A stretch of 64,000 nucleotides of DNA from Epiperipatus broadwayi (lineage: Eukaryota; Onychophora; Udeonychophora; Euonychophora; Peripatidae). The position numbers and the translations under genes are program-made. The notes beneath the pieces were generated by a model. The model had not been told where the DNA came from and ran no database searches. It saw only the letters and a program-made list of their open reading frames with translations. Location: assembly GCA_028023455.1 (NCBI GenBank), contig JAQFVV010012405.1:3539149-3603148 (forward strand), given 5' to 3'. Positions 11,641-23,639 of this stretch are shown here, one piece after another (the first letter of the stretch is position 1; each line of letters begins with the position of its first letter).

Positions 11641-12898
11641 GAAGGAGAAAAGATGTCAGAGCTAAAAAGTATTTCAAACTTACAATTATATAAAAAAGGG
11701 TTCGTCAAAAGCTTTTCTAAATTACGTCATGTAAAAAGGTAAAATTTTAAAAAGTGGTCAGATTGAAAATTTTAACCTGCACCATTAATGCATCTGTGAC
11801 CTAAAGGGATATATAGCACAGACCAGAGAGACAGCTTGGATGGATGATGCAGTTGTTTGATGGATCCTAGAGATAAAGAAAGAGAGAATAAAAGCAACAA
11901 CTGGTTATTAAAAAAAGGTGAGAGCTATTAAATTAAAAAAGTATGCTGCTACTTGTTTCTTCTCCCAATCCAAATTTAAATCTAACAATGTTCAAGGAGT
12001 AGGGGTGACTGCTGCGCTTTTCCAGTCTGGTGGCTATACAATATGGAGCTTTCCATAAAATGAGATAAACCTAAACTGATGCTGCTGCCTATATATCAAT
12101 ATTTTCCTAAATGTGACTGCTGTTAACCAGGAACCTTGGACTCTCCAAACAAGTGTGCATACTTCGATGAATCAAAGGTAACATGATACCCAAGATTAAA
12201 GACTGTGTTTGAACTCTAAAGTTAACTCTATATTTCATAATGTACCTTAATTTTCATCTTTCAAATCCCTAATCATGTAACTTTAACTAAACTTTAATGT
12301 AGATCTGTAACTATCTGTAAATAATCTTATATTGTAATGAACCTCATAAAACAATCGATCTCTTATTATTCTACTTGGGTATCTAAAATTTATATTGTAT
12401 TAGTTAAATATTATATTTCATGCTCATGTGATTTCCGAGCTGATGTTTTCTTTCCATATATTTGCAGAAGAGTTGCTCCTCTTTTGCGCGATGTTAATTT
12501 TAAATAAAAACCCTTATCTTTCAAATAAACACTCAGCTCAGAAATTATAAAATTAGATTCAATATGTATTATGAAAACGAGATCTTATAATTATTGATAT
12601 AGTATATTAGCTACTTGGTGATCATTCATTCTAAAATTAGTTTGTTAAGTCTTAAAATAAAGCAGTATTGTTTCATGAAAGAAGAGGGGGGAGGTTAGTA
12701 AATAGTAAATCGATTGCTTAGTCATGTGGGGATTGGAGGTGGATTTTATATTTATATTATCAAAGCATAGAGTAGATAAATGTGTTTGCATTATATGTGT
12801 GAACTGTGCTGGTTTATCGATGCCTTAAATTTAAATTGCAGAAATGAAATAGAGGTACTGTAAATGTTTAGTTCCCCTAATCAAAGGGCATACAAATG
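11641..12898. other. Unrecognised interval with moderate-GC patches
   Basis: Around 11780-12200 and 12850-12900 the sequence is less AT-rich than its surroundings (for example CTTGGATGGATGATGCAG and GGAACCTTGGACTCTCC), but no open frame of useful length and no motif were recognised. It may be the remains of the element whose LTR-like end lies near 13.4-13.8 kb. Confidence 0.4.
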
Positions 12899-12899
12899 A

Positions 12900-13140
12900 C
12901 TCCAATAGCAACTAACCTTGTCACGTGGTCGGGGATGGAAAGGCTATGACCTCATATTGATACCACATTTGTGACCACTCCTAAGGGCTCCAACCCAATG
13001 TTTGACCATCCCTCTCACCACTCCAATAGTAACTACCTTGTCACATGGTCGGGGATGGAAAGGCTATGACCTCATGCTGATATCGCACTTGTGACTATTC
13101 TTAAGGGCTCTGACCCAATGTTTGGCCATCCCTCTAACCT
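12900..13140. repeat. Tandem duplication, 121 bp period, two units
   Basis: Units start at 12900 and 13021, each beginning CTCCAATAG. They share GGTCGGGGATGGAAAGGCTA, AAGGGCTC and CCCAATGTTTG, with roughly ten to fifteen differences. GC content is clearly higher than in the flanks. No coding frame is evident. It may be an internal repeat of a decayed retroelement. Confidence 0.85.
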
Positions 13141-13436
13141 CTAACATTTCTCAGTGGTTATCTTCTTAGAAAGCTGGCTCTCTTATAGCTCGGCAGCATC
13201 CAAACTATCGTAGGTCGCTTTAATAATGATTATGAATGTCTATGCTAAATCTAGTTCCACTCCTCCACATCTGCTAACCTATTAATAATTTAATTAGAGT
13301 ATAGTAATATTATGAAAGTAAGGAATGATAGCTGGGTTGACAAATGCACTCATCATTACGATCTCGTAGTGTAATCTCAGAACGTTCGCAACTTAAACGT
13401 GAGGCATGGGATATGATTAAATGTGATACCCTGGTA

Positions 13437-13811
13437 GTGTAATATATTTACATGTATATTAATTAATCATCATTAAATATTTATATATATATCTATTTCT
13501 ATGTTTGCGTGTCTGCTTAATTTAATAATAAAATTAATATCTCATTTCATTATCAACTAGTATTAAGTATATAGCAGTAGTCCGTAATATTAAATAATTA
13601 ATTAGAGTCTCTTGTTTACCTGACCACCAGGCCTAGAGAGATATTGATATTGTTATGGTAGATGTGTTATCATGTGGGTTTTGTTGTGAATAAAATGACT
13701 ATGTTCGAATACGGTATCACAGGCCCTGAACCCACCTGTTGTACTGCTCTTTGAAGATGGTGGTGGAATTTTGCAACATGTTAACAAGGCATACGAGTTC
13801 TTACCATTACA
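13437..13811 (+). mobile_element. Probable solo LTR, related to the 27.3 kb LTR
   Basis: The segment starts TGTAAT and ends CATTACA, the same termini as the 501 bp LTRs at 19.0 and 27.3 kb. It carries AATAAA near 13690. A block around 13600-13630 (CTTGTTTACCTGACCACCAG) matches the LTR block CTTGTTTCTACCCTGACCAC. No internal region follows. The left boundary is uncertain: another TGTAAT occurs at 13369. Flanking bases do not give an obvious 4-6 bp duplication. Confidence 0.5.
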
Positions 13812-14334
13812 ATATATATATATTATAAAATAAAATGATACAATCCACTATCTTGTTTTATACTTATAAGCAAATAATTTTATTTTGATACATTGTACAG
13901 CAATAAATAAATAATTAAATAGTTTATCACTTAGAATCCATATATAGGGTAAGCACTGGAAAAAATAGCATTGAGGAGTAATCCATAGACCATAAGTTTT
14001 AGAGTCCAGTATTCTATTACTGTTTTTAATTCAGGATACAATTAAATGATTGTATTATAACAAATTTTTGAAAAAAAAGACACAAGTTTCTTCGATATAT
14101 AATATAAATGCCCTTTACTTATAAAGCCATTTAGATAGTATTTTTGAATTGAGTTATAAAATTATTATTTTAATTCACACACACATATTTATATATAAAT
14201 ATACAACATACATTTGATATTTATGAGAACAAAGATATAAGTTTAAAACTAATAATTGCTATATTTATATATTCTATATATTTGTCATATTTCATGAATT
14301 ATATATATATATATATAAATTATTATTTTTTGGG
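13812..14334. other. AT-rich interval, no gene recognised
   Basis: It contains short (TA)n tracts near 13814 and 14303 and a CA run near 14178. Nothing coding was seen. Confidence 0.7.
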
Positions 14335-16830
14335 TTAAACTTGTGTTATTTTCCATTACATTCTGATATTTTGACAAACTAGCATCCGCCATTGTCAAGG
14401 TTAACTTTTGAAAGAAAAATCATTACATCTCAAACATTAATGTGATTGAGTGTGGGATGAGAAATGATATTCAACTTGAAGTAGTTCAGCATTCAAAATA
14501 TGAGGATTATCAAAATGTTTATTTCACACAGTTTTTTCACCTATTAAATTTAAGTTAATATTAGAAGACAGAGATAAAATGAGAGGTTTCCACATAGCTG
14601 GAATTTGTTGTGCTTTGTCAACTCTATTTAAACCAGTAGGTCTCTTTAATATTTCAATTGACTCTCCCATATTTCTTAAATCATACCTTTCCATATTAGC
14701 AAGTATTTTTGCATTGTCAAAATCAGATTTGTGACCAATTTCTAAAAAATGGGAAGTAAAAAACTGATGACTTAATTTTCTGATTAAAAGTATTTATATG
14801 TTCCTTATTTCTGACATTTATTCATCTATTAGCCTGGTCTACATAGCTTTTTGAGTACTGCAAACATGGAATTTCATAAAAACCCTGGTATTTTTATGTT
14901 TGTGTAAAAAATCACCAATTTTTTTGCTGGTAGAAATAGTTGTCTTTATATTAAAACTAGATAATCTTCTACTGATCTTATCAGTAACTCCTTTAATATA
15001 AGGCAAAACCACTCTATTACAAGATGAATTGTCAATTCTATCCTCTTTTTCCCTTTAGCATCAATGCTATGTAAAGCATTAAATATGATGTTTCTATTCT
15101 AATCATTGAAAGTAGAATATTTTTGTAAGTTCTATTTCTTAAGCAAGATGATCTTTGTCAGACAAACTATAAGCTCTCATCAAAATATTTTTTCTACAGA
15201 AAATATTTGAGCAGGGTGATGATGAGAATTAAAATTAAGATATTTGTTTGTATGGGGGGATTTCCTGTAAACTGATATTGAAAAGGTTTCATCACATTTT
15301 CTTGTAATTAAAACATCTAGAAAAGAAAGTGATTTGTTTTTTCCCACTTCCATAGTAAATTTAGTATTAGGATACCAATTATTTGGAAAAAAAAATTTAA
15401 AGCATCAATATCATGAGTCTATGTAACAAATGTATCATCCACATATCTTAGCCAAATAAAAGATTTTTTGGTAGCTGCATTTAATACTTGACTTTCAAAA
15501 TCATCCATGAAAAGATCAGCAATTACCAATGACAGTGGAGATCCCATAGAAAGTTTTTTAATTTGTTTAAACTTTTGAGAATCATGAATAAAAAATGTAT
15601 TTTCAAGGCAATGCTTCACTAATGGAATAATAAAATCAGGCAAATCATTGTCTTGAGCTATTATAAATAATGCTTCTTCAACAGTAATATTAGTAAATAT
15701 AGAAGAAACATCAAAACTAACCAATAAATCAGTTCCAGTTAGTTTTAAGTTTTTAATTATAGAAATAAAATGACTTGAATTTTTAATTCTTGATGGAATC
15801 TTGTCTGTCAAAGGTTGTAAGCAGTGGGCTAAATATTGAGTCAAAGCATGTGTGGGAGAACCTATAGCACACAATAAGATGTAATGGTATCTCAGGTTTA
15901 TGAATTTTAGGCAAACCATAAAATTTAGGATATAATGAAGAACCCTCTCTTGGAGAAATTTTAATTTTCACATCTTCATCTATACCAGAACGTTTGATTA
16001 GCCATTTTGTCTTTTTTTTTTAAATATGTCAGAGGATCTCTAACAATCTTTTTATAAGTTCCATCATTTAATAAATCTAAAATTTTATTAATATAATCTA
16101 AACGATTAAGAACGACAGTCGAATTACCTTTATCTGCAGGAATAACAACAATAGAATCATGGTTTTTTAAATCTTGAAGTGCAACAAATTCTCCTTTAGA
16201 TAAATTACTTTTTGGTGGTTTCATATTTTTTAAGACATCACAAACCTCAAATCTAATAAGCTCAGTTATGTGTAAGCCTACATTTTTTAAAGAAGACTCA
16301 ATATTGCATATAATGTTTTCAACTGGAACACATTTAGGAGCCAGTGCATAATTAAAACCTTTCTCCAACAGAGAAATTTCATTTGAAGAAAGTTGACAAT
16401 TGGATAAATTCTTTGCAACATGTAAATCACTCTCAATATTTTTAGTAAATTGTTTTTCCTTTTTAGTTATTAATAAAGCAAGTTTCTTTTTTTGTTTAAA
16501 AGCTTTAAATTTTGAATCTTTAATAGATTGAAAATAAACAATATTATTAAAAATAGATCAAAGAACAGGGTGAATAATATTTCCTAACATTATGCATTCC
16601 CTCAGTAAAAAACAATCAATATAATTTAACTTCTTCCTTGTATCTTGAATAAAAGAAATCAAAATCTTCTTACTCACCATCTTTAGATTATTTCTTATCT
16701 TAAAGGAGTTGGAATGAAACTTTAATCTGCAATACTTTGAAACTACTTCATTATTTCTACAATAAATTAGAAATCTAAGATTGCACAACAACTTTTCATT
16801 CTTCATGCACAAGATTTTTTGAAAGCTCTT
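14335..16830 (-). pseudogene. Second Penelope-like retroelement, decayed
   Basis: On the minus strand the region follows the Penelope-like order from the amino terminus. It has LRFLIYCRNNEVVSKYCRLK (about 16780-16720), LLEKGFNYALAPKCVPVE (16380-16320), PPKSNLSKGEFVAL and IVVIPADKGNSTVVLN (16230-16110), YGLPKIHKP (15910), IGSPTHAL, LLVSFDVSSIFTN, SMGSPLSLVIADLFM and the catalytic WLRYVDDTFVT (15450). Then come FLDVLITRKCDETFSISVYR and HHHPAQIFSVEK (15340-15190). The GIY-YIG domain (15000-14400) is badly broken: only YEIPCLQYSKSYVDQANR is recognisable, with YVD in place of YIG. Many frameshifts and stops separate these pieces. It is diverged from the 7.6-10.7 kb copies and belongs to a different, older subfamily. 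Confidence 0.88.
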
Positions 16831-16859
16831 AAACGATAAAACATTTTCTCCCCATAAAA

Positions 16860-17850
16860 ACTAATAATATTATATTTAATGTTTTCATGGTTGTATGATA
16901 TAGATAAATTAGTATTTTGGGGGTTAAACCATATGTACATATATAAGATATTTCTACTGATTAATATTCTATTACATATTTAAATTAATACTCAAACTAT
17001 TGGTTTATTAAATAAATAAAATATTTTCAATCCAAAGCACAAGACAATTTTTTTTTACAGAAAAAAACAGACCTGTTTTTCTCCTTATCTCATTTTTTAA
17101 TATATAGGCTTATCTAGGACACTTTGGAAAGAAATCATACATTTTTAAAACAAAGTTTTTTTCAAAATTGATTTATAATGACATTTGTGGAATTTTCCAA
17201 TTAAGACCTTGTTAATACTGACTCAAAGAGTGAAATGTGTAAATATAAGACATTTCTTGTGTTTAATATTATATAACATATCAATATTAATACTCAAACA
17301 ATGAAATATACTCAATCCAAAGCACAGGACAAAACATTTTTAGAGAAGAGAATGGGTAATCTTATCTCTTTGTTTTAATTTCTTATAATAAAGGCTTAAT
17401 TGAAGCACCTTGAATTTAAAAATATATGCTTTCCTTCCAAAGTGCTTCAGATAAGCCTCTATATAAAAAAATGAGATAAAGAGAAAAGACAGTCTGCTTT
17501 TTTTTCTAAAAAAGATTGATGCTTTGGATTAAGAGTATTTCATTTATTTAATAAACCAGTAGATAGGGTATTAATCTCAATGAATTATAATATTAATCAC
17601 TGGAAATATTTTTGATTTACATATCTCTTGCATCATCAGTGGTTAGTTTAAATTGAAAAATTTTACAAATGTCAATTAAAATAATATAAAGCAATTTAAA
17701 TTTTAAAATATTCATGTTTTCTTTTCAAAGTGCTTTAGATAAGCCTCTATATAAGAAAATGAGGTAAGTAAGAAGATAATTCATTCTTTTCTGTAAATAA
17801 AGTTTTGTCTTGTTCTTAGAATTGAGAGTATTTCATTTATTTAATAAACC
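16860..17850. repeat. Cluster of about 200 bp inverted units
   Basis: A unit with the blocks AATCCAAAGCACA.GACA, CTTATCTC and AGGCTTA occurs at about 17030-17130 and 17320-17410. Its reverse complement occurs at about 17435-17555 and 17715-17850 (AAAGTGCTT.AGATAAGCCTC, ATTTCATTTATTTAATAAACC). The four units form a two-on-two mirror arrangement. No coding was found; this looks like a small foldback family that has duplicated locally. Confidence 0.75.
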
Positions 17851-18006
17851 AGTAGTTTAAATACATACTTACATATTAAACCTGCTGCTCATATTTGTGA
17901 TGGCAGAATTTTATACTTTTAATTTCATAAGCAAAGATTCAGGATTTTTTAACACAGCACTATCTAGCAAAAATATTACATTCACACTTCCTAATTCATA
18001 AATAGC

Positions 18007-18008
<2 letters not shown>

Positions 18009-18046
<38 letters not shown>
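18009..18046. repeat. (TA)n microsatellite
   Basis: An uninterrupted TA run at the outer edge of the left leader arm of the LTR cluster. Confidence 0.95.
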
Positions 18047-18049
<3 letters not shown>

Positions 18050-18987
18050 AAGCGTTCAGTGTGTATGAACACACAGAGCTTCATGTTAGTTGTTAAAATT
18101 AGTATACATATATATATTTTAAAACTCAAATATCTAATTTTTCATTTTTTTATTTTTGCTTGTTTGCTAAAGGGGATATATGCAGATGCAGAATGACTTT
18201 ACAAATGAGTGGACTTATGTATGTGTAAATTGTTCTATTGAAATGCATTTTTTTATGTATATATTTTTGGAAAGGAAAATATATTTCCATTGTCGTATAT
18301 CTTTATCCTAAAGGCAGTTCGTTCCTTGCGAATAACATTTTGATGACTCTGTTTTTTTTTCATAAACATTCCGAAAAATATAGTTGCATGTAGGTGTGAA
18401 TTAATTTTTCTCATCCTTGAAGTGATTAAAAGGCAAGTAAGATTTTATAACTTTGTGTAATCTTATCTCGATTGTGTCACCTATTTTTTGGTAAAAGATC
18501 AATGCAGCTAGTTGCAAGGAAGTGTTGAATTGTTTTTCTTATCTTTAAACTGAAAGATCAACTCAGCTAGTTGCATGGGAGTGTTGAATTGTTTTCTTAT
18601 CTTCAAACTGATGTAAATCCTAAAAATCTTTAAACTGATGTAATTAAAAAAAGGAAAAATCAATCATGCGGTCTGTTTTCGTTTCTAACCAAGGAAAATA
18701 TATTATAGGTGTTAAAAATATATATATAGAAAACAAAGCCTTGCTTAAAAAAATTATTATAAATAGAGCAAAGAAAAAGAACCAGGGATTCAAATTATTC
18801 AAAGTCAAGCATTGAGAGTAATTGAGTCAAATTATTCAAAGTCAAGCAGTGAGAGTAATTGATTCAGATTATTAAAAGTCAAGCAGTTAGAGAGGAAAAA
18901 GTTGTTGGTAGTAAGAAAGTTTGTGTTTTTTTAAGAAAAGTGAGTCTCAATGACTAGTGCAATTGACTACATTTTAAGCGGAGAAAA
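18047..18987 (-). mobile_element. LTR-element leader, left mirror arm
   Basis: Read on the minus strand, this about 940 bp segment directly follows the primer-binding site at 18988-19005. Its reverse complement is present at about 21975-22917 with high identity. No long frame is present; the short frame beginning MSFKIYICILILTTNM is duplicated in both arms only because the DNA is. It probably is the 5' untranslated leader of the LTR element whose LTR is at 19032-19532. Gag does not follow: the match stops at the (TA)n tract. Confidence 0.7.
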
Positions 18988-19005
18988 GCCCCATGTTGGG
19001 CGCCA
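18988..19005 (-). promoter_or_regulatory. Primer-binding site, tRNA-Lys type
   Basis: The minus strand reads TGGCGCCCAACATGGGGC. From general knowledge, metazoan lysine tRNAs end in a sequence whose complement is TGGCGCCCAACGTGGGGC, a single-base difference. It lies 26 bases downstream (minus strand) of the CATTACA end of the LTR, slightly farther than usual. Confidence 0.8.
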
Positions 19006-19031
19006 AGCCCGGAAAAAATAATATACCACCC

Positions 19032-19532
19032 TGTAATGTTCAGAATCGTATGATTAGCCAACAAGATTCAGAGACCTAGCAAAAGTACTTCAAACCCAGT
19101 ATGTTCGGGATATGGTAGTCGTGGAACAGTACTAAGCTTTAACCTATTTGCCAGTGCTCCAAAATCTCCACTACCCAACCAATGCTCCTGATGCTACTAA
19201 TGGTTAACATTTTTTTCCGGTCCCGGTGGTCAGGGTAGAAACAAGGACTCTCAATTCAAACTTATCCTATCATGCACTAGACTTTATTAATTTAATCTAA
19301 GGTACTCACTAAATACTTTGATATAGCTCAAACTATTATTATTAATATTTCATAGGTTTTGGATACATTCATATGATTTAATCAAGTGTGGATATAGATG
19401 AGTGGATATGATGAACCAGGGAATGACATGACAACGGTATAGATATCTACAATTTATTAACACAATTCATTAGAAAATGTAAATAATAACAATCATGTTT
19501 GGATCTGATCATGATCCATGTAAGGGATTACA
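19032..19532 (-). mobile_element. LTR copy A, 501 bp
   Basis: The termini are TGTAA and TTACA, and length is exactly 501 bp, the same as copy C at 27313-27813 on the opposite strand. On the minus strand an AATAAA precedes the CTGACCACC block. The tRNA-Lys primer-binding site lies just beyond its U5 end. Its U3 side is followed by 1.12 kb that is also shared with copy C. Confidence 0.8.
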
Positions 19533-20655
19533 TTTTTTTAAACCAAAAAAATAAATAACAATTACAATGTTTGATGATCAATAGTGATAATAGTACATAA
19601 TTTCTATATCCCCAGAATAAATATATGGTTTTACAAAGAAGTCACCTGTCAATAATGACAATTAAGGTTGTGAAATATATATAATAATAACTACAATAAT
19701 GAACCTCAGTATTAGATGTGGGTGTGTGCATTACAATGAAATCATACTGGATTTCATGACAATAACAATTGTGATTCAATAAAAAAAAATTAACTAGAAG
19801 TGATAGTTACACGCACAGTAAATAATCAGTATTATGCTGTGTGTCAGCATAAAACAAAATTTTATATTGAGAGTTATAATATTTTATCAAGAAATATGCC
19901 ACTATAAAATTAATATGCCAATTTTGGAGAGCAAACACAATACTTGCTTATATTAAGCTAGAGGCCAAATGAATATATACAATAAATTTATGCATGTGTT
20001 TACATACATAGGGGAAGTAGAGTATATATGTATTTGTCATTACAATATTTTATTGTTAGTCTTCTCAGCAGGAGTTATGGACAAAAGCATAATTTTATTA
20101 CCCTTTATTATTAATAATTATATGAAAAATATGGCTTATTTATTTCCCACAGAATTAACAACAAGTATGATTAAGAAATCTAATTACAGAGTTCAGTAGC
20201 ATTGGGGTTTGAATCCTGTGCTGGCTATATTATTAGCATTGGCAAACATGGGCCAATCTTCTTTGTCGAGCAGTAATGTATATATTCCTATAGTAACACA
20301 TCCGCATTCAGCTTGGCTTGTGAAGGAAATAATAGAGCATGGGTTTTGAATCACTATCTTTATAGAGTATACCCATTCATCGGCTCAAAGAAAGGCATAT
20401 CTATCTCATATCGCCAAGATCGGTAAAATATCCGCGTGGCAGACTGCATAGCAATACTCGACATATTTTTATTATTAAAAGCCATATAGGCACAGATCAA
20501 TGTATTAAGCTACTGATATATTTGCCCATTAAAAGCATTAGTTTATATATGCATAGATGTTTTTCCTAAACCTGTCTTTAATAAGTAATAATGGAGAAAT
20601 CCGACAACCATATCTTATAGGCTATAAAATGACCAAGTATTTCAAATATGAATCT
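19533..20655. repeat. 1.12 kb segment shared, inverted, with 26188-27312
   Basis: It lies on the U3 side of LTR A and is present in reverse beside LTR C with about 95 percent identity by eye. The 76-codon frame (19969-20199) and its partner (26643-26873) are mirror copies of the same unrecognised frame. A block TTTGAATCCTGTGCTGGC resembles a polymerase III B box. It may be host DNA duplicated with the LTR, or the 3' internal part of the element; no polypurine tract of usual quality is seen beside the LTR. Confidence 0.75.
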
Positions 20656-21637
20656 TAACTATAAAATGCTAAAGAGGCAAAAAAAATACTACTGCTGAGA
20701 TATTTTTTCCCCCAAATGCATGCCTCACTAAATATACATATAGGGTGAGATAACCCATATCTTTGCAATAAGTAATATTGCCTATTTTAAATTTTAAAAG
20801 AAGAACTAGCATTATTATTATTATTATTTTTACATTTAAATAAATGCATACACACTTATATATATACCATTCCACCTTCTTTAATTGTCACAAAGAATCA
20901 CTATCTTTATCAAATAAAATAATTTGAACACTTATTTATATTTTAAATTTCTTTACCAAGATACTGTGATTATGTATATACGGGAAGAGGGCGGATTTTT
21001 TTATATATTTGATTTCTTTTCTATCTCTTTTTTTTATTATTAAATAAATGACATTTTTCACTAAGTCAGAATTAGACGCGATTTAGAAATTTAACTTTGA
21101 CTGTTTTTTATTTTTTACTATAAAAATCGTTACCCATTTCCCACTTTAGATTCGGGATAAAACAAACAAATTTATATATAAATTAGTTTCATAGTGTAAT
21201 ATCATTTATACCCATATTTAACTAAATTGGCACAAAGAGATTAATCAATCAAATATATATTATACTTAAAAGAACATACCGGCATATCTCAAAATAAAAC
21301 ACAGAAAGCTGCAATTTTAAACTCTAATAATCTTTTTGTTCTATTTAGAATTATACATGACACTTTTTTCTGTTGTTTGAACCATTAATAAGTAATGGTT
21401 AAAATTTAAATTGACTTGTTAAAATAATAATAAAAATAAACTAAACACTCATATATATATAACCGTCCTATTGAAACACATCTTCTTAAGATAGTCTTTT
21501 GCAAATTTTTTGAATCTAATGAAATTAAATGTTCGCATTTTTTTTTTATAGAAGGTAATTTTTACGATATAAATATTTTTTTGTTTTTTAAAGATAGAAA
21601 GTTTATACTTGCGATAGATTACGGGGTTACTTTGCTT
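20656..21637. other. AT-rich spacer inside the LTR cluster
   Basis: Unique within the window as far as I can see. Short frames (68 and 72 codons) show no motif. Confidence 0.6.
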
Positions 21638-21880
21638 GATGCAGATTTTTTTTACCGATTCATTCATTGACAGGGTCGGTCTTGGGCTTCACTGGACTCA
21701 GAATAGACTGGCTTCAGGTTGCTTCTCTATTTTTCTTCGATGGATCATTGTGTCACTTTGATTGAGGCAGATATTTTTTCCAGGTTCATTCATTATTAGG
21801 ATCAATCTTTGGCTTTATTGGACTCAGGATAGACTGACTTTGCTGTTGATTCTCCATTTTCTTTCATAGCAGCAGCATGG
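21638..21880. repeat. Diverged tandem duplication, about 126 bp period
   Basis: The units share TTCATTCATT, GGCTT.A.TGGACTCAG.ATAGACTG and CT.TTTTTCTT, with the first CATTCATT at 21661 and the second at 21787. They lie just outside the right leader arm, where an LTR would be expected, and may be decayed LTR or leader sequence. Confidence 0.7.
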
Positions 21881-21974
21881 GATTTGTCTCTCCTCCTCTT
21901 CTTTACATGCATTTTTCTGGAGACTTTTCAGAGAAAGGAAAAGTAATTTGTACTACTCAAAAGCCATATCGTGG

Positions 21975-22917
21975 GTCTTTTCTCCGCTTAAAATGTAGTC
22001 AATTGCACTAGTAGTTGAGACTCACTTTTCTTAAAAAAAACACCAACTTTCTTACTACCAACAACTTTTTCCTCTCTAACTGCTTGACTTTTAATAATCT
22101 GAATCAATTACTCTCACTGCTTGACTTTGAATAATTTGACTCAATTACTCTCACTGCTTGACTTTGAATAATTTGAATCCCTGGTTCTTTTTCTTTGCTC
22201 TATTTATAATAATTTTTTTTAAGCAAGGCTTTGTTTTCTATATATATATATTTAACACCTATAATATATTTTCCTTGGTTAGAAATGAAAACAGACCGCA
22301 TGATTGATTTTTCCTTTTTTTAATTACATCAGTTTAAAGATTTTTAGGATTTACATCAGTTTGAAGATAAGAAAACAATTCAACACTCCCATGCAACTAG
22401 CTGAGTTGATCTTTCAGTTTAAAGATAATTCAACACTTCCTTGCAACTAGCTGCATTGATCTTTTACCAAAAAATAGGTGACACAATCGAGATAAGATTA
22501 CACAAAGTTATAAAATCTTACTTGCCTTTTAATCGCCTCAAGGATGAGAAAAATTAATTCACACCTACATGCAACTATATTTTTCAGAATGTTTATGAAA
22601 AAAAACAAAACAGAGTCATCAAAATCTTATTCGCAAGGAACGAACTGCCTTTAGGATAAAGATATACGACAATGGAAATATATTTTCCTTTCCAAAAATA
22701 TATACATAAAAAAATGCATTTCAATAGAACAATTTACACATACATAAGTCCACTCATTCGTAAAGTCATACACCTGCACCTGCATATATCCCCTTTAGCA
22801 AACAAGCAAAAATAAAAAAATGAAAAATTAGATATTTGAGTTTTAAAATATATATATGTATACTAATTTTAACAACTAACATGAAGCTCTGTGTGTTTAT
22901 ACACACTGAATGCTTCA
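21975..22917 (+). mobile_element. LTR-element leader, right mirror arm
   Basis: It is the reverse complement of 18047-18987, beginning at GTCTTTTCTCCGC and ending at GAATGCTTCAT. The sequence just before it (CATATCGTGGGTC) could be a decayed remainder of the primer-binding site, but no LTR is recognisable further left. It runs head-to-head into the 3' end of the chimeric frame. Confidence 0.7.
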
Positions 22918-23235
22918 TATCCCTCAAGTTACGAAAAGGAAAAAAAACAACAAAAAAAAATGATCAAACCTACTCAGGTAAAATCCTCTTTTTTACACGA
23001 GAGACCCTTGAAGTTTAAACTAAAGAATAACCCAACTGCTTCATAATAAAATATAGTGATCTATTCTATGGTTAGTGATTGACTACATATATATTCCCCC
23101 CCAAAAATTTTTACATAGCTACATACTTAAGAAATAATTTAAAATTTCATGGTCCCTATTCGTTTAAAAATCAGTACCCATCATTACCTTTTGTTTTCTA
23201 AGACCGTTTAAAATTTTTCCTGGTTCTGGAGGTAC

Positions 23236-23625
23236 CTAGTGGTATGGCTTTAAACTCCGGGCATTATATGTTTGCCTGATTCCCTTATATTCCTGAATGA
23301 GAAATGTCTTTTCTTCACAAAGCTTTATCTTGAAGGGCAGACAATATATTGGAAAGAATTTTCTACACTGATTCTGCCATGAGTTCCCCACATCTATGGT
23401 CAACTATTTGGAAAGCAAATGGTTGTATGCCCCTCTTTCTTTGTTTCTCTGCAGTTCTCTTTAAGTGTTCCAAGGCTTCCTTCTGGTCTCCTTTGTCAAT
23501 TCTCTTCCTCTCTGTTGATAGTGGGGTTTTCATATTCTGGAAGCCATGACCAACATGAAAGTCGATTGGTGTAAAGTTAGTGGCCTGATTATCTTTACAG
23601 TTGATCGGCTTTATCCAACTCTCAC
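23236..23625 (-). pseudogene. Retroelement integrase carboxy-terminal fragment
   Basis: The frame that carries the Ig and FN3 domains continues without a gap into sequence typical of the distal integrase of Gypsy-like elements. ATNFTPIDFHVGHGF (the family's ATGFTP-like turn) is followed by a basic helix EALEHLKRTAEKQRKR and then AFQIVDH. After a stop and a frameshift near 23360-23400 the match resumes with FLIQEYKGIRQTYNARSLKP, the classic carboxy-terminal '...RSLKPY' ending, and stops at 23236-23238. The catalytic core and reverse transcriptase are absent. Family assignment is by motif memory, not by alignment. Confidence 0.65.
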
Positions 23626-23639
23626 GCTTATCTTTCACA

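Noticed and set aside
17911-18129. Frame beginning MSFKIYICILILTTNM, also at 22836-23018
   Set aside because: It is shared because the leader arms are duplicated; one copy runs into (TA)n and the other diverges after 27 residues.
19969-20199. 76-codon frame present twice (also at 26643-26873)
   Set aside because: Duplication reflects the inverted DNA repeat. The frame has no recognised motif, and its conservation is no better than that of the surrounding non-coding bases.
20195-20225. Possible tRNA gene (TTTGAATCC B-box-like motif)
   Set aside because: No A box at the right distance and no cloverleaf could be drawn from the flanks. At most it is a SINE or tRNA relic.
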